Source: Symbiodinium natans
Taxonomy: Eukaryota; Sar; Dinophyceae; Suessiales; Symbiodiniaceae
DNA: 64,000 bases
NCBI GenBank assembly: GCA_905221605.1
Contig: CAJNDS010002318.1
Coordinates: 188,001-252,000, forward strand
Direction of reading: 5' to 3'
The translations under genes were made by a program, and so were the position numbers. The notes beneath the pieces were generated by a model, which was not told where the DNA came from, made no database searches, and saw only the letters and a program-made list of their open reading frames with translations. Below, in pieces: positions 1-10,339 of this stretch (position 1 is its first letter; each line of letters starts with the position of its first letter).

Positions 1-559
1 AGCCGCTCGTTGGCTGCATTGGGACCTGCAAGGTGCTTACGAGGACTCACTCAAAGTGAAGGCTCGAGAGGGCTTTGAGGAATTCGGCCAGGCCGGAGAG
101 GGGGTTGACGTTACGGGGGGGGGGGGGGGCTTTGGGGAGGGCTGGAGGCGGGGCCGTCCAAAAAGTACCCTTAGATAAAGGGTTAAAGCTGGTTGGGGAG
201 GGGATTTTACGCTTCCCAAACACCTACGGCCCAATGGTGGTGCAAAAACAAAGCTTGGGGGCTTGGCAAGGGAACCAAAGTATTAAGAGACACTATTCTC
301 TTGGGCACTCGTATTGCATCGGCAGGTATTAGTTTACTACGCAGAGTGTGTCATTTTCATTTGTTCGGACCTTCCTTTTCTTCAATGCAATTGTAGATTT
401 TCATGCATTTTCTTCTTGATCCGTTTGTGGTGGCTCCATGTTGTCTGCAGCGTGAACGTAGTGTGAAGAGCGTGTATCTTCACCGTTAGCTTCCCCTGTC
501 GTGAATAAGTGTACGTTGAAACCATAAGTAGTGTCATATCGCAAGTTTACTTAGTTTAG

Positions 560-1100
560 GCATCTGGTCTACCGTGTGCCCCTCCAGTGAGAAGACAAAA
601 CAGCCGTTCTTTTTCGGCGAGGGGAAAGAGTGGTACATCCGCAGGCATATCTTATTCTGAAGTGCGTTTTTTTTCGTTTAAGTGTTTTGTTTTAAGCCCT
701 CTGTCCCCTCCAAGGATACGACTAACAAATGGAGCATCTTACATCCGCGGACATTCGCAGACGTATCTTATTCTGAGGAGCATCTTTTCTTAATCAGGTT
801 CTGCGACCCATAGGCAACAGAAAACTTGTTCCATGTCGCGAAGAAGTAAGTGTTTCATCGCAAGTTTTAATTTAGCGTGGGTGCTTCATCTTAAACTACG
901 TGCCCTTCCAACGACAAATGTGCTTTTCTTGGCGGGGGTGGGGGTAAATGAGTAGCACATCCGCAGACGTATCTGAATCTACGTGTCTTGTCTTAAGCTG
1001 TGTGTCCCCTCCAACGACAAGACAAGTGAAGCATGTTGAGGGCGGGCATGAGTATTAAACCTTCGCAGACGTATCTTAATCTGAAGCGCGCTTTATCTTC
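560..1100. repeat. Degenerate tandem repeat, about 105-205 bp spacing
   Basis: Four diverged copies of a two-part unit can be read near 570, 690, 895 and 1000. One part reads like 'gtgtcccctccaacgacaag'. The other reads like 'catccgcagacgtatctta' (about 640, 750, 960, 1065). No reading frame is conserved between copies, so it is treated as non-coding. Bases 1-560 hold a G-run near 118-130 and nothing else recognisable. Confidence 0.6.
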
Positions 1101-3150
1101 GTCTGATTCTACGCGCCGCTACCTCAACCAGCGTCTCCACACCAGAAACGGATAGAAGGGAGAACCCTGCAGCGTCCAAGGAGTGAAGGTTACCTAGTGT
1201 GGCAGGGCAGACAAAAAGGACACCCGACTCACCTTTGTGACCACCACAGATCACCAGGAAGGGAAGCCAAGAGACAGGGCGCAGGCTTGGACACCACGGC
1301 CACTCGCACATCACTCTTCCAAAGCTTCAAGATTGATGATGCCATGGGTTGACATGAAGCAGGGTTTATATTGCTGTTTTTGGTGAGTGTATATAGGTTC
1401 CTTTTTAATGTTGGTGAGTGTATACACCGGGTGTCTTTTTGGGGGTACAAGAAATACATACCCTACTTCACATCACCATTCGGCAAGAAGACATGCTGGG
1501 TCTTTGGACAAAACACTCAGGCAGGCGAGGCAGGATCTCAGCTATGCAAGCATCCAGGTCATGCCTACCATCCCCTAAACCCGAAACCCCAAACCCTAAA
1601 CCCTAAACCCTAAACCCCTGTATCGACAGGCTCTCCTTGTCCTTGGCCACCAGCAACGAAACGCCAATCCGCCAAGGCTTGACTGCCATGTTGGACTATA
1701 CAGGTCATTCTTTCCAGTGGCTCAAGACACAAGCCAATGGCAGCTCCTCCTCAATAAGCCTCGTAGGCCAAGATGATTACCATGGATAATTCCCAGTGAG
1801 ACAGTTTTTGGCTTAGTACGCTTTTTGCTTGCCTTGTACTGCTTTGAAGGGTGTCGGTGCTGACGGCTGCTACGATCGCAGCTTTCGCGTTGAAAAACAC
1901 GCTGTGGTACCAACATGCTGGGCATCAGGAATCTATTGAACCAAAGCAACTTGCTTTCGCTGTGGAGTTTTGAAGGCGCGGTGTTTTGGATTTTCCTGAT
2001 TGACCAGATTTCATGAACTCATGGTTGTTGTATTTGGTTGTTCCCTTTGAGGCTGATGGCATGGCTAGGCGTCTTTATGGGTTCAACCGTTTCTCACGAA
2101 CTGAGAGATGAGTGGGCGCGCCGGCGAACGCCAGATAGGGTGGCCAATCTCACAGAGCAGAGGACCTAGTATTGGGGGTGTGTGGGAGTGTGGGCTTGAT
2201 CGAGTTAACCCAAAACTCGACAAGCCGAGGAGGGGTGTAGCAGCGCCCTGAAACGTGTGTAGCAGCCGTTTGCCGCAGCCCTCGAAATTGCACGAAAAGT
2301 CGCTTCCAAAATGATGCTGCCGTGGCAAGGCAAACAAAATCTCCACAAATTCTTGTTTTAAAGGTCTTTCTTGTGCTGAAGGTTGTTTTTTGGCAAATGG
2401 CTGCGCGGGTTGCAGTGAGCTGGTCGTTTCAGCTGTGCCTCGACCTGTCATCTTGGGCTCCGTAGTAGCCAAGAGGACGTAGGTTTGCCAAACTGGCGTG
2501 TTTTCGTTTTCCATGCTTAGCATGTCGCCTTCGCACACTGGGGGCTCCTCCTAATCCGGGAGTCCCTGAGCATGGCTACACATCATCTGTTGCTTGCAGC
2601 GCTCTTTTGCCGACTTCTGGAGGGGAAGCGCCCGAGCCTCGATGGGAAGTGTGCAGGGCACTTGTTTTTGCCAGTTTCTTGATGCATGTCATTCCGGTCT
2701 CAGGCTTGGCGCGGCACACGTTGGACATCGTCACCAACGAGACCGGTGGTGTTTCGTCACTGCAGCGCACGGGGCCCAACTTGGCAGGGTCTGCGATGTG
2801 GCGTTAGGGTGCCGGTGTTGTTGATGCGAAGGTGTCTCTGAGCGACATGGCACCTTCCATGCGGAAGTGGAGGAGCGATTTGAGGTAACTGCAGGTGGCA
2901 TTGTGTGCCTGACACGAGGCACCAGAATCCGCCTTGTAGTTGCGATGCTGATACTGCAAACTCGCTCCGATGCATTTGCAAAGGAGGCGCAGGCACAGGC
3001 GGAGACCCAGGCTCGGGGGGGGGGGGGGGGGGGCGGGTGTCGGTTTTGAAGAACGCTGAACCCTAACACCTGAGACTCCAAATCCCAAGTGGAGACAAGT
3101 GGGGGTTTACGATATTGAGGGACCCCTAATATAGACTTCCAAATACTAGG
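1100..3150. other. Unassigned 2-kb stretch
   Basis: No gene is recognised. Short ORFs occur on both strands, the longest being 151 codons on the minus strand (2083-2538), but none has a domain pattern I know. A short CCCTAAA run lies at 1590-1615 and a G-run at 3017-3034. The + strand around 2860-3000 could contain an upstream exon of the large split gene that begins to be readable at 4633, because that gene lacks its 5' end. Nothing fixes such an exon. Confidence 0.4.
1383..1450. repeat. Dispersed repeat, copy 1 ('ggtgagtgtata')
   Basis: The segment has two 'ggtgagtgtata' blocks about 32 bp apart, followed by a 'ggtgtctttttgggg' tail. A related arrangement ('ggcgagtgtatgctgggtatcc') is found at 35070-35132. 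This suggests a small dispersed element; its ends are not clear. Confidence 0.35.
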
Positions 3151-3602
3151 ACCCTAAACCCTAAACCCTAAACCCTAAACCCTAAACCCTAAACCCTAAA
3201 CCCTAAACCCTAAACCCTAAACCCTAAACCCTAAACCCTAAACCCTAAGCCCGAAACCCTAAACCTTAAACCCTAAGCCCTAAACCTAAACCTTAAACCC
3301 TAAACCCGAAAGCCGAAAGCCCAAGCCCTAAGCCCTAAGCCCTAAGCCCTAAGCCCTAAGCCCTAAGCCCTCAGCCCTAAGCCCCAAGCCCTAAGCCCCA
3401 AGCCCTAAACCCTAAGCCCTAAACCCTCCCTAGCCCTAAACCCTAAACCCTAAACCCTAAACCCTAAACCCTAAACCCTAAACCCTAAACCCTAAACCCT
3501 AAACCCTAAACCCTAAACCCTAAACCCTAAACCCTAAACCCTAAACCCTAAACCCTAAAAACCCTAAAAACCCTAAACCCTAAACCCTAAACCCTAAACC
3601 CT
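3151..3602. repeat. Interstitial telomere-like array (CCCTAAA)n
   Basis: About 450 bp of head-to-tail CCCTAAA, interrupted at about 3310-3430 by a homogenised CCCTAAG variant block. The perfect runs on both sides show recent amplification; the variant block shows internal spread of a point mutation. It lies upstream of the first exon I can place. Confidence 0.95.
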
Positions 3603-3755
3603 TTATAAACCTCAAGCCTTTCAGCAACATGGCAAAGCCCCCCCCCATTTCAGCAGGCCGGCCTGCCAAGCTGCGCAGGCGGATCGATGGAGCTCACCGG
3701 AAGGTATGAGGTGCCTCGAGGGCAAAGCTGGGCCCAGAAAAGGGAGATTTTGGCC

Positions 3756-3838
3756 TAGGGTTTAGGGTTTAGGGTTTAGGGTTTAGGGTTTAGGGTTTAG
3801 GGTTTAGGGTTTAGGGTAGGGTTTCGGGTAGGGTTTAG
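3756..3838. repeat. Telomere-like array, opposite orientation (TTTAGGG)n
   Basis: About ten TTTAGGG units on the + strand, in inverted orientation to the array at 3151-3602 and only about 150 bp from it. The stretch 3840-4500 holds scattered degenerate units. It also has one possible but unproven exon near 4137-4200, whose + frame could read GVLNDSCEM. Confidence 0.9.
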
Positions 3839-4500
3839 GCTTTTGGGGGTTTAAGGTTTCTGTGTAGTAGCAGGGTTGAGGGTCGAGGCCTTCGGAAATT
3901 TGCAGGGGCATGGTGGGGGGGGTTTAGGGAGGTTTAGGGGTTTTAGGAGCTTCAGGGGCTTGCTTGCTTGGTGTGATACGAGCAGGTCAGAATAGCGGAG
4001 CTGGTGTCAACAATGCCCCAAGTGAGGGATCCTGAGTGGGTATCCTGTAGCTGCATTAGCCAATTTTTGTGCAGTATCGACTCCTAGCCCAAAGGCGATC
4101 AACCTTCCCTAGAAAACTCGGCCAGTGATCTCTGCAGGCGGGTGTGCTGAACGATAGCTGCGAAATGCACCCTCAAATCTCCAAAACTGTAAAGAAGCTT
4201 AGCTCCACGCCTTGGCACCTCTTTCGAAAGGGCTTGCCGGGTCGGTCGTTGGGGAATGGGGGTGGTTCCGCTGCCGCAGGTGAGGGAGGAGGTCACTATC
4301 CAAGGCCCGTGCCGGGTGACGGGGAGCCGGGTCCCCAATGGAACACGTGTTTAGGAGGCTGAGGGCTTCGGGGGCCTAGAACCCGAAGACCCCCAAAAAC
4401 CCCGTAAAGCCCCTAAAACCCCTAAACCCCTAGAGCCCCCTAAAGCCCGTAAAGCCCTTAAACCCCGCATCTTGGAGGGTTTTGGGGGGCGTGTCTCAAA

Positions 4501-4626
4501 ACCCAAAACCCCAAACCCCAAACCCCAAACCCCAAACCCCAAACCCCAAACCCTAAACCCTAAACCCTAAACCCTAAACCCTAAACCCTAAACCCTAAAC
4601 CCTAAACCCTAAACCCCTAAACCCTC
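4501..4626. repeat. Telomere-like array (CCCCAAA then CCCTAAA)
   Basis: Six CCCCAAA-type units pass directly into about ten CCCTAAA units, ending a few bases before the acceptor of the first placed exon (AG at 4631-4632). It is therefore probably the 3' part of an intron. Confidence 0.9.
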
Positions 4627-4632
4627 TCCAAG

Positions 4633-4715
4633 GTGCGGAGTTGGACCTTGGGGTGCCGCTGCGATTCCAGGGCAACGTCAGCATCTTTGGTCAGCTGGCC
4701 GTCACCTCCTGGAGG
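4633..4715 (+). CDS. Pmp-like exon 1 (first placed)
   Basis: Acceptor AG at 4631-4632. The exon starts in phase 1 and reads AELDLGVPLRFQGNVSIF with a tail ending VTSWR. It ends at AGG|GCTCCC (GC donor) in phase 0, matching the phase-0 start at 4849. The rung pattern is weaker than in later exons. An upstream exon ending in phase 1 must exist but was not found. Confidence 0.6.
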
Positions 4716-4761
4716 GCTCCCTGGTTAGTTTAAGAGCCTAGTTTAGGGTTTAGGGTTTAGG

Positions 4762-4842
4762 GATGAGGGAATTAGGGCCCTATATATACCCTTTGAGGGA
4801 TTATGTAGGGTACCTTATTTCCCTCCTTCCCTACTAAGAGCC
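4762..4842. mobile_element. MITE-like element, family A, copy 2
   Basis: The reverse complement of this segment matches the palindromic element at 13663-13752 nearly base for base ('cttagtaggga', 'aggtaccct', 'ccctaattccctca'). Its left end has drifted into TTTAGGG-like sequence. It lies in the short intron between the exons at 4633 and 4849 and contributes the sequence just before the acceptor. Confidence 0.65.
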
Positions 4843-4848
4843 AGCCAG

Positions 4849-5095
4849 GATCTGGAGGGCATGGAGGGCCCTTGCGTCACGGTTCATGGCAGCTTGCACC
4901 TCCACCCCGCGGCGAGACTCCTCTTCGACTGCCCCCATCGGGTCACAAACGGCTATTTGGGGGGTGCGCTCGCTGTGGATGGGGATGCGGACCTCCTCGG
5001 GGGGCACCTGCTCTTCCGCAACTGCAAGCTCTTGAACCGGGCCGAAGTGCTCAGCCGCAGGTTGCAGAGTCTTGGGGGTGCTCTCCACGTTGGAG
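4849..5095 (+). CDS. Pmp-like exon 2, double GG-A-L / F-x-N-C exon
   Basis: This 247-nt exon (phase 0 to phase 1) contains two GG-A-L signatures (GGALAVDGD and GGALHVGG) and the partner motif LLFRNCK between them. This is the canonical GG-A-[IL] plus F-x-x-N pair of Pmp repeats. It ends GGA G|GTGTGC (GT donor). The next exon begins GA GTC, giving GGV at the join. It is the clearest single piece of evidence that the gene is Pmp-like. Confidence 0.72.
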
Positions 5096-5209
5096 GTGTG
5101 CCTGCTTTGTTCCTTCCCTTTAAGCAGAGTCGTGGGCCGTGTAGGATCTATAGGATGCTGACAGGACTTAGAGGATGTTGATGCAAACCGTCGCGTACCT
5201 GCATGGGAG

Positions 5210-5269
5210 GAGTCTTGCGGAACCAGGGTGCCACTGTCGAGGCGACGGGATGTGCAGCCACACATGGAG
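5210..5269 (+). CDS. Pmp-like short rung exon
   Basis: A 60-nt, phase 1-1 exon reading VLRNQGATVEATGCAATHG, with AG at 5208-5209 and end GGAG|GTGGGA (GT donor). It lacks the usual AIYA-x4-V lead and so is about 20 residues instead of 26. The join to 5990 restores HGG-AIYA. Confidence 0.62.
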
Positions 5270-5989
5270 GTGGGAGGGGCCAAGCTATGAACTTCGCCTC
5301 TTCGTACTAGGGCTCGGGGCTTGAATCGGCTTGAAGTTGGCGTAGGTTTTGTAGCGTGCACCCTATAAACCCTAAGCCCCCCGAAGCCCTAAGCCTTCAA
5401 ACCTTCAATGCTAAAGCCTCCATCGCTTGGGACTCAGAGTTTCAGACCAGGGTTGGGGAGTTGAGGGTTTCAGGCCTAGGGGGCTGAGGACTCTGAAGGT
5501 TCGGGTCTAAAATTTCGAGGTTTGCAGGTTTAAGTTTCGGGTTTCGGGCTGAGGGCTTTGCTCCTTCCGGTCTTCCTTCCCTCCCCCAAGAAGCAAAGAA
5601 TGGATCCTGCGGGTGCAAGGGTGGCATAGCAGGGGTTGCAGACCCAAAACCTCAGCCCCTATGTATATCTGTATGTATACATACATATATATATATATCT
5701 ATAGACATATATATGTATGTATATACATATATATATATATGAATCCTAAATCCCCCCAATCCCTAATCAGGGGGGCAGATCCCAGACGGCCAGCGGGCTC
5801 GGCAAATTGTGGGGGTTGCGGTCCCTCGTATAATGCAGCGCCTTACCCTGCGTCCTATATCCCAAACCCTACCTTCGGGCACTCAGGGTTTCAGATCCTT
5901 TTGGGGTTCATCGCGTTTAGGGGGTCTCTGCGTAGGGGTTTTACTGGGCTTGGGCCTTAGGGTTTGAAAGGTTTGGGGCTTGCCGCCAG
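5270..5989. other. Intron with TA microsatellite
   Basis: This 720-bp intron opens with GT and closes with AG. It contains a TATATG/TATA microsatellite (5656-5742) and scattered degenerate TTTAGGG units. No other gene is seen in it. Confidence 0.55.
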
Positions 5990-6064
5990 GTGCAATCTAT
6001 GCACGCGAGGTGCACATGCTCCGCGGAGCCATCCTCATCCGCGAAACTGCAGCATCTAATGGAG
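5990..6064 (+). CDS. Pmp rung exon, 25 residues
   Basis: 75 nt, phase 1-1. It reads AIYAREVHMLRGAILI and ends SNGG after joining. AG acceptor at 5988-5989; donor GCTGGG after GGAG. Confidence 0.85.
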
Positions 6065-6198
6065 GCTGGGAGAACTCTGGCAAGTCTGGCCCAAGCCCCA
6101 CCGACCCTCCCGAACCCTGCACCAAAAAACTAAATTAAGTGCACACTCCAGGTTTGACACGGTTCTCCTGGTGAAGCCGCCCCTTCTTCCTTGGCCAC

Positions 6199-6312
6199 CC
6201 TAAACCCTGAACCCTAAACCCTAAACCCTTAACCCTTAACCCTTAAACCCTAAACCCTAAACCCTAAACCCAAAACCCTAAACCCTAAACCCTAAACCCT
6301 AAACCCTAAACT
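6199..6312. repeat. Telomere-like array (CCCTAAA)n in intron
   Basis: About 15 units with CCCTTAA variants. It is followed by a short G+C-rich segment (6315-6440) with a repeated 'cggaagg'-type motif that is not coding in any convincing way. Confidence 0.9.
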
Positions 6313-6469
6313 GAAGACCGGCCCCCCTTCGGGCAAGGGTCCGGTCGCAGCAGGCGGCCGGAAGGCGCCTGCGGATCGTAGGCGAAAGCCGGAAGGCGAG
6401 CCGTAGGTCCTTGGACCGGAAGGTCCACGTGGCAGTCGCAAAGGCCACTCTCAATCAGTATAATGATAG

Positions 6470-7960
6470 CCCCAAACCCAGGCCCTTGGCGGTTAAATTT
6501 CGGGTTTTTTGTTGGCGGGAACTTTTAATTAAGGGTTTTGTCCCGAAAATAAGGGTTTGGACCCAAAATTAAGGGTTTCAGACCCTTAATTAAGGGATTG
6601 GACCCTAAAAAAAGGATTCGGGACCCAAATTAAGAGTTTGGGAAAGGCTTAAATTAAGCTTCCCAGGGCATCCCCACCAAGGCATCTCCACCAGGGCATC
6701 CCCACCAGGGCATCCCCGAAATTTGAACAATGCTCGGGTCATTTCTTCTATACTTGAAGGTTCATGGTACTTACTAACCAATTATAACTGTACTTATAAC
6801 CCTACTTATAATACCCCTAAAGGGCCTTATAGGGGTTATCCCACTTCTAAGTAGGGTTATAAGCCCAGTTATAATTGGTTTAGTAAGTACCATGAACCTT
6901 CAAGTACTCTACGAACTCTTTACTAAATTCATTGGAAGTCGGGGGCCGATCCTGGGGTACCCCTCCATTTGGGCCCCACCAGGGCGTCCCCACCAGGGCA
7001 TGCAACTTTGACCGTAAATTATAAGGGTTTCGGACCCGAAATTAAGGGATTGCGCAGTAAATTAAGGATTTGGCGGGCCGAAACTTTGACAACTAAGGTA
7101 TTTGAACCCTACATTAAGGATTTTGATCTTAAATTACGGGTTTGGACCCTAATTAAGGGTTTCGCACCCTAAATTAAGGGATTGCGCCCTAAATTAAGGA
7201 TTTTGAGGGCCGAAATTTTAAAAATATTGTTTTTGAGCCCTAAATTAAGGATCTTTGCCTTAAATCAAAGCTGCATGAAGGGATTGCGCCCTAAATTAAG
7301 GATTTGGAGAAACTTGAAAATTACGGCTTTTGAGACCTACATAAAGGATGTTGACCCTAAATTAAGGGTTTGGGCCCTAAATTCAGGGTTTCAGACCCTA
7401 AATTAAGGGATTGCGCTCTAAATTAAGGATTTGGAGGGCCGAAACTTTAAGATTAAGGTTTTTGAGCCTTAAATTAAGGATTTTTGCATTAAATCAAAGC
7501 GAAATTAAGGGATTGGGCTCTAGATTACGGATTTGGAGGGCAGAAACTTTAAGATTACGGTTTTTGAGCCCTACATTAAGCTAAATGAAGGGTTTGGACC
7601 ATAAATTAAGGGGTTTCGGACCCTAAATTTAGGGATTGCGCCTTAAATTAAGGATTTGGAGGGCCGAAACTTTAAGATTCAGGTTTTTGAGCCTTAAATT
7701 AAGGATTTTGACCCTAAATTAAGGGCTTGGACCTAAATTCAGGGTTTCGGACACTAAATTCAGGGATTGCGCTACCCTTGAAATTAAGGTAAGGACTTGG
7801 AGGGCTGAAACAACTTTACAATTAAGGTTTTTGAGCCCTCAATGAACTTAAATTAAGGGTTTGAACCCTAAATTAAGGGGTTTCGGACCCCAAATTAAGG
7901 GATTGCGCCTTAAATTAAGGATTTGGAAGGTCGCAACTTTAGATGCAGGGTTTTGAGCCT
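6470..7960. repeat. Minisatellite: 'aaattaagggtttggaccct' units in a 100-140 bp higher-order repeat
   Basis: Two levels of repetition are visible. The base unit is about 20 bp (CCCTAAATTAAGGGTTTGGA and variants). A longer marker starting 'ggattgcgccctaaatta' and ending 'tttttgagccc' recurs near 7040, 7180, 7281, 7407, 7511, 7633, 7763 and 7900. The base unit contains CCCTAAA split by an ATT insertion. It lies inside the large intron 6065-8734. Confidence 0.85.
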
Positions 7961-8262
7961 GAATTAAGGGTTTCCCACCAGGTCCCAGCAGGGCATCCCC
8001 ATCAGGGCATCCCCACCAGGGCATCCCTTACCGGGCATCCCACCAGGGCATCCCACCAGGGCATCCCCGAAATTTGGAAATGCAGGTCATTTCTGCTATA
8101 CGAATTCTTTAATCAATTCATTGGGAATCGATCCTGGGGTGCCCCCCATTTGGTCCTGACCAAGGCGTCCCTATCAGGGCATCCCCACCAGGGCGTCCCC
8201 ACCAAGACCTCCCCACCAGGGCATTATCGCCAAAGAGGGCATCCCCGAAAGCTGTAAAATGA
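6655..8262. repeat. 'caccagggcatcccc' minisatellite clusters (four blocks)
   Basis: Blocks of a 15-16 bp unit (caccagggcatcccc) lie at 6663-6717, 6975-7005, 7976-8070 and 8165-8245, flanking the satellite above. Blocks at 6655-7010 and 7975-8290 also share single-copy flank ('aattcattgg...gatcctgggg'), so they look like a segmental duplication around the satellite. Confidence 0.75.
6751..6906. mobile_element. MITE-like inverted-repeat element, family B, copy 1
   Basis: 156 bp with nearly perfect long terminal inverted repeats beginning TACTTGAAGGTTCATGG and ending with its complement. A second full copy is at 27807-27961. The paralogous duplicated segment at about 8090-8130 lacks the element, giving a natural empty site ('ctatacgaattcttt'). 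It has no coding capacity, so it would need a transposase supplied in trans. Confidence 0.85.
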
Positions 8263-8531
8263 AGGGGTCATTTCTCCGCATTTTTATTCACAGGGAAGCC
8301 CCCTCCCCCCCCCCCGATTCCAGGGCATTCTAAAATTAAGGATTTGGACCCTACGTTCAGGGTTTGGGCCCTTTATTAAGGGTTTGAAGTGTGCTCCTCC
8401 CTTGCTAGGGGGGTTGGGGGGTAGATATGACCCTAAACCCGGCCAAGGTTTGTAATTTGGGCTGGGAGGGTGGGCTCCTGCGCCGACCCCCCTTCCACTT
8501 TATGGGCGGGGTCTAGGCGCACTCGCATGGC

Positions 8532-8680
8532 AAACCCTAAACCCTAAACCTTAAACCCTAAACCCTAAACCTTAAACCCTAAACCCTAAACTCTAAACCG
8601 TAAACCCTAAACCCTAAACCCTAAACCCTAAACCCTAAACCCTAAACCCTAAACCCTAAACCCTAAACCCAAAACCCTAG
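8532..8680. repeat. Telomere-like array (CCCTAAA)n in intron
   Basis: About 20 units with a few substitutions (CCTTAAA, CTCTAAA), ending 50 bp before the acceptor of the exon at 8735. Confidence 0.9.
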
Positions 8681-8734
8681 CCCGGGTTCTGGTCGGTGGA
8701 GTTTGTTGTTGGCACTGCTGCAAGTGTGCCGCAG

Positions 8735-8812
8735 GTGCGATCAATGCAAATACCATCAACATCTTTGGCGGCAATTTGACTGTTCTGCAATCCAGCGCCG
8801 AGAATTTTGGAG
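8735..8812 (+). CDS. Pmp rung exon
   Basis: 78 nt, phase 1-1. It reads AINANTINIFGGNLTV then LQSSAENFG. AG acceptor at 8733-8734; donor GCTGGC after GGAG. It keeps the S-x-A spacing and the GG-x-LT core of the ladder. Confidence 0.86.
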
Positions 8813-8898
8813 GCTGGCTGAGCGGCGTGTGTTTCTCTGACAAGTTGCAACAAGGTGGCCACCACTGCTTGCTTAGTGTTCACGTGCTCCGCTCGGAG

Positions 8899-8976
8899 GT
8901 GCACTTGCCGCAAAGAGTATCAGGGTCTTTGATGGCACTTTGACCATCGGCGACGCCATGGCCAAAGAAGATGGAG
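8899..8976 (+). CDS. Pmp rung exon after an 86-bp intron
   Basis: 78 nt, phase 1-1. It reads ALAAKSIRVFDGTLTI then GDAMAKEDG. The intron before it (8813-8898) is only 86 bp and has no telomere-like repeat, the one short exception in this ladder. Donor GCTGGG. Confidence 0.84.
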
Positions 8977-9119
8977 GCTGGGCAAGCTCAAGAAATCAAT
9001 CAAAACGGTACTCCCAAAACTACATTTTCATCAACATCTGCAAGTATGTATAAATAACCAGACACATAAAGAATGAATAAATACAGATATTTATGTAAAA
9101 ATGATATGTGTTTTTTCGC

Positions 9120-9312
9120 ATATGTATACATACACATAGGTGCATATATATATATATATATAAACCCTACACCCTAAACCCTAAACCCTAAACCCTAAAC
9201 CCTAAACCCTAAACCGTAGACCCTAAACCCTAAACCCCAAACCCTAAACCCTAAACCTTAAACCCTAAACCCTAAACCCTAAAACCCTGAACCCTTAACC
9301 CTAAACCCTAAG
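9120..9312. repeat. TA microsatellite plus telomere-like array
   Basis: A TATATA run (9143-9162) leads directly into about 20 CCCTAAA units, ending just before the acceptor at 9317-9318. Confidence 0.9.
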
Positions 9313-9318
9313 CACGAG

Positions 9319-9396
9319 GCGCGATCTATGCTTCGGAGGTTGACGTGTCCGGCGGCAGGCTGGCCTTTGACCAGCCGATGGCCTTCTACAACGGAG
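9319..9396 (+). CDS. Pmp rung exon
   Basis: 78 nt, phase 1-1. It reads AIYASEVDVSGGRLAF then DQPMAFYNG. AG acceptor at 9317-9318; donor GCTGGG, which leads straight into a TTTAGGG array in the intron. Confidence 0.87.
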
Positions 9397-9401
9397 GCTG
9401 G

Positions 9402-9478
9402 GGTTTAGGGTTTAGGGTTTAGGGTTAGGGTTTAGGGTCAGGGTTTAGGGTTTAGCGTTTAGGGTTTAGGGTTTAGGG
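9402..9478. repeat. Telomere-like array (TTTAGGG)n
   Basis: About eleven units in the opposite orientation to the array at 9806-9900. Both sit in the same intron (9397-9920), at its 5' and 3' ends respectively, so the transcribed intron can fold back on itself. Confidence 0.9.
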
Positions 9479-9805
9479 GGGAGTGCTCTCGTTTTCCGTA
9501 AAGTTGCGGTTTAGGGATTTCCTGGGTTGGGGGAGTTCCTTGGGTACTTGTGAGAATTGCAGTTTGGCATTTGGTCGATGTCCTGTGGACCGACCCCCTG
9601 TTCTTTATTTTTTCTCCGAAAGCTGTGCGAAGGCTTGTTTTAAGCGGAGTCGTTGTTTCATAGGCGTGGATGACTTCGAAGTGGCAGGTAAGTGTCACGT
9701 TTGTTGAAAAGGCATGGGGCGCCAAGCCAGCGAGACGGCCGCGTCTTTTTTTTGGGCAGTTGGGGGTCCATTTGCGGTGATTTTTCTTGCAAAGGGATCT
9801 AAGCC

Positions 9806-9900
9806 TTAACCCCTAAACCCTAAACCTTAAACCCTAAACCCTGAACCCTAAACCCTAAACCCTAAGCCCTAAACCCTAAACCCGAAACCCTAAACCTAAA
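9806..9900. repeat. Telomere-like array (CCCTAAA)n
   Basis: Thirteen or so variant units at the 3' end of the intron, 20 bp before the acceptor at 9919-9920. Confidence 0.9.
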
Positions 9901-9920
9901 CTCCAAAAAACAACTCGCAG

Positions 9921-10004
9921 GCGCGATGTATGTGAAGGAAGAAATCAATGTGTCCGGCGGCCACCTGGCCATCGTCGCGTCTAAGGCGAGCCAGGGCCTT
10001 GGAG
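9921..10004 (+). CDS. Pmp rung exon, 28 residues
   Basis: 84 nt, phase 1-1. It reads AMYVKEEINVSGGHLAI then VASKASQGLG. Two residues longer than most rungs. Acceptor GCAG at 9917-9920; donor GCCCCG. Confidence 0.86.
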
Positions 10005-10084
10005 GCCCCGGCAAGGCTTCAGAATCTCCATTTTTGCATTCATTATCAATGATACGCAAACCTTCTATGTACACATACATATGT

Positions 10085-10186
10085 AATCATATATATATAT
10101 ATACATGTATATATATATATATACATATGCAGAGAGATAAATAAATATAAATAAATATAAATATATATATATATATATATATGCTC
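10085..10186. repeat. TA/TAAA microsatellite
   Basis: Alternating TATATA with ATAAATA units, followed by a C-run (10190-10197). Confidence 0.9.
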
Positions 10187-10339
10187 ACGCCCCCCCCCAT
10201 GATCCACGTTTCTGCTTCGAAACAGATGGATCTTGGGAGGAGAGGGGGCTATGAGCTAGCGACAAAAACACCGACAGGGCCGATAAAAACCTATATCATT
10301 TCAAGTCAGGCAGGTCATTTACACCAACAAGGTAGAAAA

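Noticed and set aside
2083-2538. 151-codon minus-strand ORF
   Set aside because: No domain, no supporting neighbours, and length is within chance for this base composition.
4834-5361. 175-codon minus-strand ORF
   Set aside because: Shadow of the + strand Pmp-like exons 4849-5095 and 5210-5269, which carry clear motifs.
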